From assembly GCA_030592165.1 (NCBI GenBank), contig JAUVKC010000022.1, positions 1 through 12,507 on the forward strand: 12,507 bases of DNA. Reading direction: 5' to 3'. The DNA comes from Candidatus Buchananbacteria bacterium. Its GTDB lineage: Bacteria; Patescibacteriota; Patescibacteriia; CAIXNZ01. Under the pieces are notes generated by a model, which saw only the letters and a list, made by a program, of their open reading frames with translations, was not told the DNA's origin and searched no databases. Shown here in pieces: positions 1-6,953 of the stretch (the first letter of the stretch is position 1; each line of letters begins with the position of its first letter). A program made the translations under genes and the position numbers.

Positions 1-70
1 AGAGATAACCGGTTTTTCAAGAAATCGTTATTTTGCTATGGATGAATATATTAAGTTTTTTAGAAAGTAA
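1..70 (+). CDS. C-terminal end of a Fic-family protein (partial, runs off the window)
   Basis: A reading frame enters from the left edge (first full codon at 2) and stops at TAA 68-70, giving 22 residues, EITGFSRNRYFAMDEYIKFF plus RK. The pattern E-I-T-G-x-x-R-N-R-x-[FY]-x-x-x-x-Y matches the winged-helix tail that ends many Fic-domain proteins, usually of the form 'eiTGkpRNRvFvydeYl'. Fic enzymes transfer AMP or other nucleotide moieties to target proteins and often act in toxin-antitoxin or host-modulation roles. The catalytic HxFxxGNGR motif would lie outside the window, so activity cannot be judged. The next gene is in the same direction 75 bp downstream. The family call rests on this short tail only. 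Confidence 0.55.
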   Translation, partial: EITGFSRNRYFAMDEYIKFFRK

Positions 71-74
71 TCCT

Positions 75-149
75 ATGCCAACCAAAACTAAACAACGAAA
101 TAAAATTGTAGAATTTTGTAAACTTAAATTATTGATAAATAACCTATGA
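75..149 (+). CDS. possible 24-codon leader ORF in front of the Type IIG gene
   Basis: An ATG at 75, 4 bp after the Fic-like stop, opens a 24-codon frame. It ends at TGA 147-149 and overlaps the ATG of the restriction-modification gene at 146 as ATGA. The product would be basic (MPTKTKQRNKIVEFCKLKLL plus INNL) with no recognisable domain. The ATGA overlap is the usual geometry of translational coupling, which is the only reason to list it. There is no Shine-Dalgarno sequence. In a 75-bp AT-rich spacer such a frame can easily arise by chance. Confidence 0.2.
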   Translation: MPTKTKQRNKIVEFCKLKLLINNL

Positions 150-2965
150 ATAAAAACAAGATTATTTTAAATAAACCTCAGATTGTCTTGGATAATGACA
201 AGCTGAAAAAAATGCAAGAACTTGTAGATCTTTTTGAGCATAATAAAAAACAATACACTAGTACTGCTTACGATGAATCAAATACTCGTTCTGACTTTAT
301 TGATAAGTTTTTCGCTCTTTTAGACTGGGATCTTAATAATGATCAGGGGTATGCTGAACAATACAGGGAAGTTGTGCGGGAAGATAAAGTTGAGATTGAT
401 GGTCAGCAAAAAGCGCCTGATTATAGTTTTCGGGTTGGTGGGCAGAAAAAGTTTTTTGTTGAAGCTAAAAAGCCTTCTGTTAATATTAAAGACGATATTG
501 GTCCAGCTTTTCAGTTACGTCGTTATGCTTATAGTGCTAATCTGCCTTTATCAATTTTAACTGATTTTGAAGAATTTTCAGTTTATGATACGCGGATTAA
601 GCCTAATGCTAATGATAAGGCAAGCGTAGCTCGTGTTTTTTATTGTAAATTTGACGAGTATATTGATAATTTTGAGTATCTTTTTAATACCTTTTCCAAA
701 AACGCTATTTTAAAAGGCAGTTTTGATCAATATGTAGAAGATAAGAAAAAACAAAAAGGTACTTCTGAAGTTGATAAAGAGTTTTTGAAACTTATCGAAA
801 CTTGGCGGAGTGATTTGGCGAAGAATATTGCTTTGAGAAATAAAAGTCTTGATATTTATGCTTTGAACGAATCTGTACAGAAAATTATTGATCGTATAAT
901 CTTTTTACGTATTGCAGAGGATCGTAATATTGAAAAATATAAGACTTTAGATGCGATTGTTAAAAAGCAAAATTGTTATAAACTTTTAGCTGAATATTTT
1001 GTTAAAGCTGATGCTAAGTATAACAGTGGTTTATTTAAAGTTGAGGAATGGTTGAACAAGATTAAAGTTGATGATAATGTTTTAAAATCTATTATTACCA
1101 CTTTATATTATCCTGAATCGCCGTACGTGTTTTCTGAAATCCCGGTTGAAATTATCGGTCAGATTTATGAGCAGTTTCTGGGTAAGACTATTCATTTAAC
1201 CAAGTCTCATCAGGCTAAAATTGAAGAAAAGCCTGAGGTACGCAAGGCTGGCGGAGTTTATTACACTCCTGCGTATATTGTTGATTATATTGTTAAAAAT
1301 ACTGTTGGTGAGATGATTAAAAGTAAAACTCCTGAGAAAGTTGCTGAACTTAATATTTTAGATCCTGCTTGCGGGTCGGGTTCGTTTTTGTTAGGTGCTT
1401 ATAATTTTTTATTAAACTGGCATTTGGATTATTATACTGATAAGAAACGGTTGGAAAAATCTTTAAAGCAAAGCAAGATATATAATTTTAAAAACGGTTT
1501 CAAATTAACTTTTGCTACGAAAAAAAGTATTTTAACTAATAATCTTTACGGTGTTGATATTGATTCTCAAGCGGTTGAGGTGACTAAGCTTTCCTTATTA
1601 TTAAAACTCATGGAAGATGAAACTCAGGAATCTGCTACACAACTTTTGAAATTTGATAAACAAGGTCTTTTACCTAATCTTTCCGCCAACATAAAATGCG
1701 GTAATTCCTTAATCGGTTCTGATTTTTATGAAGGGCAAATTTCTTTATTGGATGATGAAGTAAAGTCCAGAAAGATTAATGTTTTTGATTGGGAGGATAA
1801 AGTGAAAGGGTTTGGAGAGATTATGGATAGGGGAGGGTTTGATGTGGTGATTGGGAATCCTCCGTATGTGGTGCTTGGTGCTGATAATTTTGGTATTCCA
1901 TATTTCAAATCTAAATATCATGTATCGCGTGGTGGTAAATCTAATTTATATAAACTTTTTATTGAAAAAAGCCATTCATTACTTAAAAAATTAGGTTCTT
2001 TAGGCTTTATTTGTCCCAGTAATTATTTGTCTAGTGCAGATAGCTTTGAACTTAGAAAATTACTTCTTAATCAAACAAAATTGAAGGAAATTATTGAGTA
2101 TACTGAAAAAGATAAAGTGTTTGAGGATGTTACTCAGGCTCTTACTACTATAATTTTTCAAAAAGAAAACAATACTAAAGGTTCTTTACATTTAGTAACT
2201 TCGAAACATGGTGATGTAACGGGAAAGCAAAGTCAATTTTTACTTAATAAAGGTTTTGAATTTATTTTTTCTAATAAGGTGATATTAAAGATTAAGAAAA
2301 ATAAAAAACTTTTTAAAGATTTTATTGATGGCTATCAAGGTGAAATAAATGTAAGTACTTATAAGGATTTTTTCACTGACAGTAGCAAGAAAGAATTTTC
2401 ACCTTTGTTGAGAGGTAATCAAATAACAAGTTATTACATTTTAGCAGATTCGAAAGAATATTGTCCTTTATCGGTTGATAAAAGAGGTCATTGGAAAAGA
2501 GAACGTCTTGTTTTTCAGGAAGTTTCAAATCAACAGCAACAAAGAAGGGTCAGGGGTGCAATTGTTGGAAAAGGAGTTCTTTGTGGGCATACTACAAATT
2601 ATTGTTTTGTAAATAATAATTATATTAGTAATTTTTTTATTTTAGCGCTTCTCAATAGTAAAGTAGTAAATTACTACTTTTCTTATTTTAATAAAACGAA
2701 TCATGTTCCAATTGGTGAAATAAAATCGATCCCATTTCCTGATATTAATTTTACGTTGGATTTAAACAAGAATAGAATTGCATCTATTAATTTACATGTT
2801 AAACAAATGCTTGAAGCTCAGAAAAAATATCACTCTGCTAAGACTGAGAGTGATAAGGAATTGCATAAAAAGAAAATTGATATCTTGGATAAGCAGATTG
2901 ATGGGGAGGTTTATGAGTTGTATGGGTTGGGGGATAAAGAGGTTCAGGTGATTGAAAATAATTAA
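146..2965 (+). CDS. Type IIG (Eco57I-like) restriction-modification enzyme, single-chain nuclease plus adenine methyltransferase
   Basis: This 939-residue protein should both cut and methylate DNA at one recognition site. The N-terminus carries a PD-(D/E)XK nuclease signature: PD at 91-92, then FFVEAKK at 103-109, giving D92 and E106-x-K108. A helical linker follows (about 200-360). The methyltransferase domain then shows motif X (GGVYYTPAYIVDYIV, 369-383), the SAM-binding motif I DPACGSG (406-412), an acidic motif II in VDID (470-473) and the N6-adenine catalytic motif NPPY (571-574). Residues of about 640-900 form the target-recognition region, and the tail matches the common 'vYeLYGL' ending near 922-927. 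The length fits Type IIG enzymes. No separate specificity subunit is nearby, which agrees with a self-contained enzyme. Start: the first ATG after the upstream stop, without Shine-Dalgarno. Base use is uneven, with G-rich stretches around the NPPY motif and at the 3' end. Confidence 0.92.
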   Translation: MNKNKIILNKPQIVLDNDKLKKMQELVDLFEHNKKQYTSTAYDESNTRSDFIDKFFALLDWDLNNDQGYAEQYREVVREDKVEIDGQQKAPDYSFRVGGQKKFFVEAKKPSVNIKDDIGPAFQLRRYAYSANLPLSILTDFEEFSVYDTRIKPNANDKASVARVFYCKFDEYIDNFEYLFNTFSKNAILKGSFDQYVEDKKKQKGTSEVDKEFLKLIETWRSDLAKNIALRNKSLDIYALNESVQKIIDRIIFLRIAEDRNIEKYKTLDAIVKKQNCYKLLAEYFVKADAKYNSGLFKVEEWLNKIKVDDNVLKSIITTLYYPESPYVFSEIPVEIIGQIYEQFLGKTIHLTKSHQAKIEEKPEVRKAGGVYYTPAYIVDYIVKNTVGEMIKSKTPEKVAELNILDPACGSGSFLLGAYNFLLNWHLDYYTDKKRLEKSLKQSKIYNFKNGFKLTFATKKSILTNNLYGVDIDSQAVEVTKLSLLLKLMEDETQESATQLLKFDKQGLLPNLSANIKCGNSLIGSDFYEGQISLLDDEVKSRKINVFDWEDKVKGFGEIMDRGGFDVVIGNPPYVVLGADNFGIPYFKSKYHVSRGGKSNLYKLFIEKSHSLLKKLGSLGFICPSNYLSSADSFELRKLLLNQTKLKEIIEYTEKDKVFEDVTQALTTIIFQKENNTKGSLHLVTSKHGDVTGKQSQFLLNKGFEFIFSNKVILKIKKNKKLFKDFIDGYQGEINVSTYKDFFTDSSKKEFSPLLRGNQITSYYILADSKEYCPLSVDKRGHWKRERLVFQEVSNQQQQRRVRGAIVGKGVLCGHTTNYCFVNNNYISNFFILALLNSKVVNYYFSYFNKTNHVPIGEIKSIPFPDINFTLDLNKNRIASINLHVKQMLEAQKKYHSAKTESDKELHKKKIDILDKQIDGEVYELYGLGDKEVQVIENN

Positions 2966-2970
2966 ATTAT

Positions 2971-3462
2971 ATGGATGATAATTATTGGAAAGATAAAACA
3001 AAAATATCAATAAATAAAGACGAAAAATTTAAACTTTTGGAATATGAAATTTCAATGTTTAGGGACACATGTAATCAATTGCAAAGCCTCAAGAATTCAA
3101 CTAATCCATTTTTTATGAATTTACTAATCGAGTCATTAGCAATTCATTCAAGAGTCTTGATAGGTTTTTTTTATCCAGAAAATGAACAAAAAAAATATCT
3201 TAATGATTTGATAGCACAAGATTTTTTGCCAAATATAAATTGGTCACTAACGAGACCTGTGTTGACAGATATATTGCAGGAAGCTAGGAATAAAGCTGAT
3301 AAGCAATTAGCTCATTTAAGTGTTTGGAGATTTAAATTATCTCAAGACAATAAAAAACATTGGAATCCCGTCGTGATTAGTCGAGATTTGGAAAAAGTAA
3401 TTGAAGAATTTTATAAATTAATTGATGAAGATGTTAAGGTGGTTGAGGGGGAGGAATTATGA
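2971..3462 (+). CDS. conserved hypothetical protein with a HEPN-like RN...H motif
   Basis: A 163-residue, mostly helical protein starting 5 bp after the Type IIG stop, so probably co-transcribed with it. The segment FMNLLIESLAIHSRVLIGFF (48-67) resembles the first helices of a conserved small-protein family. Around 106-115 is RNKADKQLAH, an R-N...H arrangement similar to the catalytic R-x(4-6)-H of HEPN ribonucleases such as AbiU2-like proteins, although the spacing of 8 residues is longer than canonical. HEPN proteins often accompany restriction systems as back-up RNases. That role here is inference, since similarity is by eye only. The last codons (DVKVVEGEEL) are much more G-rich than the body of the gene. 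The TGA stop at 3460-3462 overlaps an ATG at 3459. Confidence 0.6.
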   Translation: MDDNYWKDKTKISINKDEKFKLLEYEISMFRDTCNQLQSLKNSTNPFFMNLLIESLAIHSRVLIGFFYPENEQKKYLNDLIAQDFLPNINWSLTRPVLTDILQEARNKADKQLAHLSVWRFKLSQDNKKHWNPVVISRDLEKVIEEFYKLIDEDVKVVEGEEL

Positions 3463-3500
3463 TAGAAGATAATAAACAATGTAAAAAAGTACATAATTAA
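3459..3500 (+). CDS. 13-codon ORF overlapping the previous stop (possible remnant of a lost gene start)
   Basis: An ATG at 3459 overlaps the preceding TGA as ATGA and sits behind a purine-rich GGGGGAGGAATT stretch that could serve as a Shine-Dalgarno site, unusual for this window. The frame encodes only MIEDNKQCKKVHN before TAA at 3498-3500. The start geometry looks like that of a real coupled gene, so this may be the 5' stub of a deleted gene. It may equally be chance. No function can be assigned. Confidence 0.2.
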   Translation: MIEDNKQCKKVHN

Positions 3501-3503
3501 AAC

Positions 3504-3887
3504 ATGAAACTAACTAAAAATGAACAGGAAATGCTTTGGGGTGATACTGGTCCGTACTCTGAAGTTAAAATAGTTGTGAACACAAGGATTCTTGACGATG
3601 AAGTATCCCGTGTTATGATTGAAGTTGAAGGAAACATTAATCCAACTACTTTTAAAGTAGTTAAAAAAAATAAAAGTAAATTTATAGATGATCCTGTTAT
3701 AACCGAACTTTTATCAACCGCAAGATATGAAGGCAAAAGTTATGGATATCATATTTCTGCTGGTGCTGAAGAATATGATGATGAAATTTCTTTAAGAAAT
3801 GCTAAAATCAAACAAGTATACATGGAAAAAGCAGTTATTAAAATGCACCAATTTGTTATTGAACAATTAAGGGAAGAAGAAAAATAA
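3504..3887 (+). CDS. hypothetical protein, 127 residues
   Basis: I do not recognise this protein. It is small, soluble and acidic at the end (REEEK), without membrane segments or metal-binding clusters. The N-terminal half (about 15-60) has alternating hydrophobic and charged residues suggesting beta-strands, for example VKIVVNTRILDDEVSRVMIE. The C-terminal half (about 85-127) looks helical. The start at 3504 follows an A-rich leader without Shine-Dalgarno. The gene lies 41 bp after the HEPN-like gene and 12 bp before the RhuM gene, all in one direction, so it probably shares their transcript. It could be an accessory or antitoxin-type partner of either neighbour, but nothing in the sequence shows which. 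Confidence 0.65.
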   Translation: MKLTKNEQEMLWGDTGPYSEVKIVVNTRILDDEVSRVMIEVEGNINPTTFKVVKKNKSKFIDDPVITELLSTARYEGKSYGYHISAGAEEYDDEISLRNAKIKQVYMEKAVIKMHQFVIEQLREEEK

Positions 3888-3899
3888 TATAACTAAAAT

Positions 3900-4907
3900 A
3901 TGTCTAAAAATTTAATACCAAAATCAGAATTTTTACTTTATACTTCGCCAAAAGGGGATATTAGAATTGAGGTGTTTTTTCAGGATGAGACTGTTTGGCT
4001 GACGCAAAAGAAAATGGCAGAATTATTTGACGTGGAAGTAAACACAATTAATTATCATTTAAAGGAAATATTTAAAAACGCTGAACTTAGCGAGGATTCA
4101 GTTATTCGAAAAATTCGAACAACTGCAGAAGATAGTAAAGATTATTTGACAAACTTTTACAATTTAGACGTTGTTATTGCTATTGGTTATCGGGTTAATT
4201 CTCTACAGGCTACTCATTTTCGTATTTGGGCGACGAAGACATTAAGAGAGTATATTATTAAAGGGTTTGTAATTGATGATGAAAGATTAAAACAAACAAA
4301 GACCTTATTTGGTCAGGATTATTTTCAGGAATTATTGGAAAGAGTTCGTTCAATTAGGGCAAGTGAACGTAGAATTTACCAGCAAATAACAGATATTTTT
4401 GCTGAATGCTCTGTAGATTATGATCCTAAATCTGAAATTACCAAAGTTTTTTATTCAATGGTACAAAATAAATTTCATTTTGCGATTACCGGTCAGACTG
4501 CTGCAGAAATTATTTATACTAAAGCTGATAAAAAAAAATATAATATGGGTTTGAAAACCTGGAAAAATTCGCCCAAAGGTAGGATTTTAAAATCAGATGT
4601 TATTGTTGCTAAAAATTATTTAGCAGAAAAAGATATTAAAAAACTAGAAAGAACTGTTTCTGGATTTTTTGATTATATTGAAAATATTATTGAAAATAAA
4701 ATAACCTTTAATATGAAAAAATTTACTCAAAGCGTGGACAAATTTTTAAGTTTCAATGAATATAAAATACTTGATGGTAAAGGTAAAATATCTCATAAGA
4801 AAGCTGAGAAAACAGCAGTTGCTGAATATGATAGATTTAATAAAACTCAAAAAATAGAATCTGACTTTGACAAAGAGATGAAGAAGATATTAAAAAATAA
4901 TTCATAA
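3900..4907 (+). CDS. RhuM-family protein (Virulence_RhuM)
   Basis: The 335-residue product matches the RhuM family over most of its length. Diagnostic segments are the N-terminal 'VWLTQKKMAELFDV' (32-45), which looks like a DNA-binding helix-turn-helix, then 'NTINYHLKEIF' (48-58), 'YNLDVVIAIGYRVNS' (87-101) and 'FRIWATKTLREYIIKGFVID' (107-126). A lysine-rich helical tail follows (about 290-335). RhuM was named from a Salmonella pathogenicity island, but homologues are widespread in mobile and defence islands, often near restriction systems and Fic/Doc-type proteins. The biochemical role is unknown, although toxin-antitoxin-like or regulatory roles have been proposed. Here it follows a Type IIG cluster and, further upstream, a Fic-like tail. 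The gene appears intact with the usual family length. Its start at 3900 is 12 bp after the previous stop, without Shine-Dalgarno. Confidence 0.88.
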   Translation: MSKNLIPKSEFLLYTSPKGDIRIEVFFQDETVWLTQKKMAELFDVEVNTINYHLKEIFKNAELSEDSVIRKIRTTAEDSKDYLTNFYNLDVVIAIGYRVNSLQATHFRIWATKTLREYIIKGFVIDDERLKQTKTLFGQDYFQELLERVRSIRASERRIYQQITDIFAECSVDYDPKSEITKVFYSMVQNKFHFAITGQTAAEIIYTKADKKKYNMGLKTWKNSPKGRILKSDVIVAKNYLAEKDIKKLERTVSGFFDYIENIIENKITFNMKKFTQSVDKFLSFNEYKILDGKGKISHKKAEKTAVAEYDRFNKTQKIESDFDKEMKKILKNNS

Positions 4908-4955
4908 AAAGTGTAGTTATCAAAAATTAAATTATTAAATAAGAAAAAATAACTC

Positions 4956-5396
4956 ATGAATTTTACATATAAAGAAGACGAAAAATATTTCACTGATTTA
5001 TTATGTGAAGAAGATGATGTGAAAATAGATAAATATAAAAATTTATTTGATTTTAGTGACCCAAATTTAAAGAGAAAAGAATTTAATAAAATTAGAAGTC
5101 GAGTAATTAAATTATTAATAAAAGCATACGGTCAAAAATGTATGCTAAATATAATCCCAAAATGCAGAATTGATAAAAATTTAGTCATTGACCATTTTAT
5201 ACCTTTGTCATCAAATAAATTAAATAAAACTCTTAGAAAATTAAAGCCAAAGAAAGGGAAGAAAGTAGCAACTCAAAGTTTTGGTTCTAATCATTTGGAT
5301 AATTTAATACTGGCTTGTGATAAATGTAATAATTTCAAAAAACATAAAATTCCAAGTCGAGATTTATGGATGAAAATTAAAAATAATCGCATCTGA
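4956..5396 (+). CDS. HNH endonuclease
   Basis: The 146-residue protein carries an HNH nuclease fold in its second half. The metal/catalytic strand is VIDHFIPLS (77-85, D79-H80). The central part HLDNLILACDKCNNFKKHK (113-131) contains N116, the zinc-type C121-x-x-C124 and N125 followed by K128 and H130. C62 and C70 are placed to complete a zinc site with the CxxC pair. The N-terminal 45 residues are charged and unassigned. HNH enzymes of this size occur in restriction, homing and phage systems, and here a role as the cutting component of a defence unit is plausible. The gene is 48 bp after rhuM and 27 bp before the membrane protein. It ends with TGA, showing that UGA is a stop in this organism. 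Confidence 0.85.
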   Translation: MNFTYKEDEKYFTDLLCEEDDVKIDKYKNLFDFSDPNLKRKEFNKIRSRVIKLLIKAYGQKCMLNIIPKCRIDKNLVIDHFIPLSSNKLNKTLRKLKPKKGKKVATQSFGSNHLDNLILACDKCNNFKKHKIPSRDLWMKIKNNRI

Positions 5397-5423
5397 AATA
5401 TTTTTTAAAATAATTAAAAATTT

Positions 5424-5990
5424 ATGGATAAAAAATTTAAAGAAGTAGCTTTTGTACTTGCTGGGGCTTTAGTTGGGGTAGCCTTTATTCCATATAAAGA
5501 TACACTCTCTCAGATTTTTTTATTTATAGTTTTTGCTATTATTTTTTTGATATTTTTGGGTATAGGTGGAATAGAAATAATAATAAAAATTTGGATTTCA
5601 ATAAATAGGAAAATTAACAATAGGAAAAATGAAATTTGTATTTATGCACCCTATGATATAGACATCGATACATCCTCTTGGGTCAATATATCTCTTAGGC
5701 AATTTAAACAAAAAATGAGTGATGCTAAATTTAAGCATTGTGTTAAAAAATCAGAGAAATCATTTAATTTGTTTCCAGTTGTTATTAATCCATATGGTGG
5801 AGTTTATCCCGAAGTTAATACTTCAAACTTGACTTCATTAGATAATATTTTTGATTATGTTCGAGATGGTGGTATTTATGTAAACATTGCGGATATACCA
5901 TTTTACTATGCTTATGATATAAATTTAAAAAGAAAAGTGGATACAACTCCATTGCCAGGCGATTTTTTACAAGTAAGATCTTTTTTTTAG
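5424..5990 (+). CDS. two-helix membrane protein with a possible GATase1/ThuA-like cytoplasmic domain
   Basis: The 188-residue protein begins with two hydrophobic segments (about 8-23 and 30-58) separated by a short loop, then a basic stretch (RKINNRKN, 62-69). This suggests a membrane hairpin with the rest in the cytoplasm. The soluble part contains NPYGGVYPE (122-130), then a helix (LDNIFDYVRDGG, 139-150) leading to IYVNIADIPFYYAYD (151-165). 'Asn-Pro-(Tyr/Phe)-Gly...YPE' followed by 'YV+.GG...PF.Y' recalls class I glutamine-amidotransferase-like (ThuA/DUF4350-type) folds. That assignment is by eye and tentative. I see no obvious catalytic nucleophile in the elbow position. It lies between the HNH gene and the TerB_N gene with 22-27 bp gaps, so it is likely part of the same operon and may place that system at the membrane. 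Confidence 0.65.
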   Translation: MDKKFKEVAFVLAGALVGVAFIPYKDTLSQIFLFIVFAIIFLIFLGIGGIEIIIKIWISINRKINNRKNEICIYAPYDIDIDTSSWVNISLRQFKQKMSDAKFKHCVKKSEKSFNLFPVVINPYGGVYPEVNTSNLTSLDNIFDYVRDGGIYVNIADIPFYYAYDINLKRKVDTTPLPGDFLQVRSFF

Positions 5991-6012
5991 ACAATATTAA
6001 CTAAAAAATTAA

Positions 6013-6951
6013 ATGTTTAAAGAACTATTTAAAAGTAATTATTTACAAAAATCTAAAAAAGAAATAACCTCAAGTTATTTTATCCCTGAGCCAACAAAAT
6101 CATTGCTATGGATTTCAGATGAAAGTCCTTCAAAACGTGTATCAACTGGCTCAATTGAAATAACGATATCAGCTATAAGTATTGAGGATAATGAAAAAGA
6201 CCGATCAAGTTTTTACGCCGAACCAAGTTTAATCTGGACTCAGCTTTCGATAAAGAAAAACAATTCATTGGAAACTGAAAAAATGTATTATCCTGATTTT
6301 TATTCATTAACTCCAAAGCAAAGATATCAATATTTAAACTGGTTAAGAGATATTACAGAAGAAACAAATCTGAGTTATGTTTTTCTTTATTATTACGGAT
6401 TAGAAAGACATTTACTGATCGGCAATTATGATCTAGCTGTTGATGAAATTGTAAAATTAATTAAATATCATGATAAGGGTACATTTAAAAGTTACGCTAT
6501 AGTTTCTTTAATAGCTGCTACAATTTACAGGAAACGCAATGATATACTTGATAAAGCCCCGTATATTTTAGACGAAATTTCAAACACATCTTTATTTTTA
6601 AGGGCTTTAATAGGTAAGTCATTAGATGCAACTATGGTGTTAAAATTAACAAATAAATCTGGATTTAAAAATAAAAGGTATATTCAAAAATTTCCTGAAT
6701 TATTTAAGAAAATATTACAAAATGAAATTGGTAAATATATTGAAGAAAATGGTAGTATTTTAGAACAAATTGATATTCAAAATATTCCTAAAGAAGAAGA
6801 AGTTCTTTTTGCCAATACTTCAATTCCTAGCGAGGCTAGATCAACGAATTCGCCACAAATATTGGAAGATAAAAATTTCCAAAGTATTATCTATAAATTA
6901 TTAGAAAAAACTCATTTAAGAGTTAAGGATTTAAAATCTAAGAAAAAATAA
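6013..6951 (+). CDS. TerB_N-domain protein
   Basis: The 312-residue product contains the TerB-N domain. The clearest part is YYPDFYSLTPKQRYQYLNWL (92-111), followed by LSYVFLYYYGLERHLL (120-135). This matches the family pattern 'Y.p....aR..YL.WL......lgYvfLf.YGLERr'. The region continues as helices to about 300 (LFANTSIPSEAR, 265-276). TerB-N domains were described by comparative genomics with tellurite-resistance (Ter) proteins, nucleases and helicases in stress and anti-phage contexts; their molecular role is not settled. The usual TerB core and TerB-C domains are absent, so this is a stand-alone TerB_N protein. Its stop is only 2 bp before the ATG of the nuclease gene, suggesting translational coupling and a shared function. 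Confidence 0.8.
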   Translation: MFKELFKSNYLQKSKKEITSSYFIPEPTKSLLWISDESPSKRVSTGSIEITISAISIEDNEKDRSSFYAEPSLIWTQLSIKKNNSLETEKMYYPDFYSLTPKQRYQYLNWLRDITEETNLSYVFLYYYGLERHLLIGNYDLAVDEIVKLIKYHDKGTFKSYAIVSLIAATIYRKRNDILDKAPYILDEISNTSLFLRALIGKSLDATMVLKLTNKSGFKNKRYIQKFPELFKKILQNEIGKYIEENGSILEQIDIQNIPKEEEVLFANTSIPSEARSTNSPQILEDKNFQSIIYKLLEKTHLRVKDLKSKKK

Positions 6952-6953
6952 CT

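Noticed and set aside
339..560. 73-residue frame inside the Type IIG gene on the same strand
   Set aside because: It lies wholly within the conserved nuclease-coding region in another frame, and its protein is low-complexity and hydrophobic.
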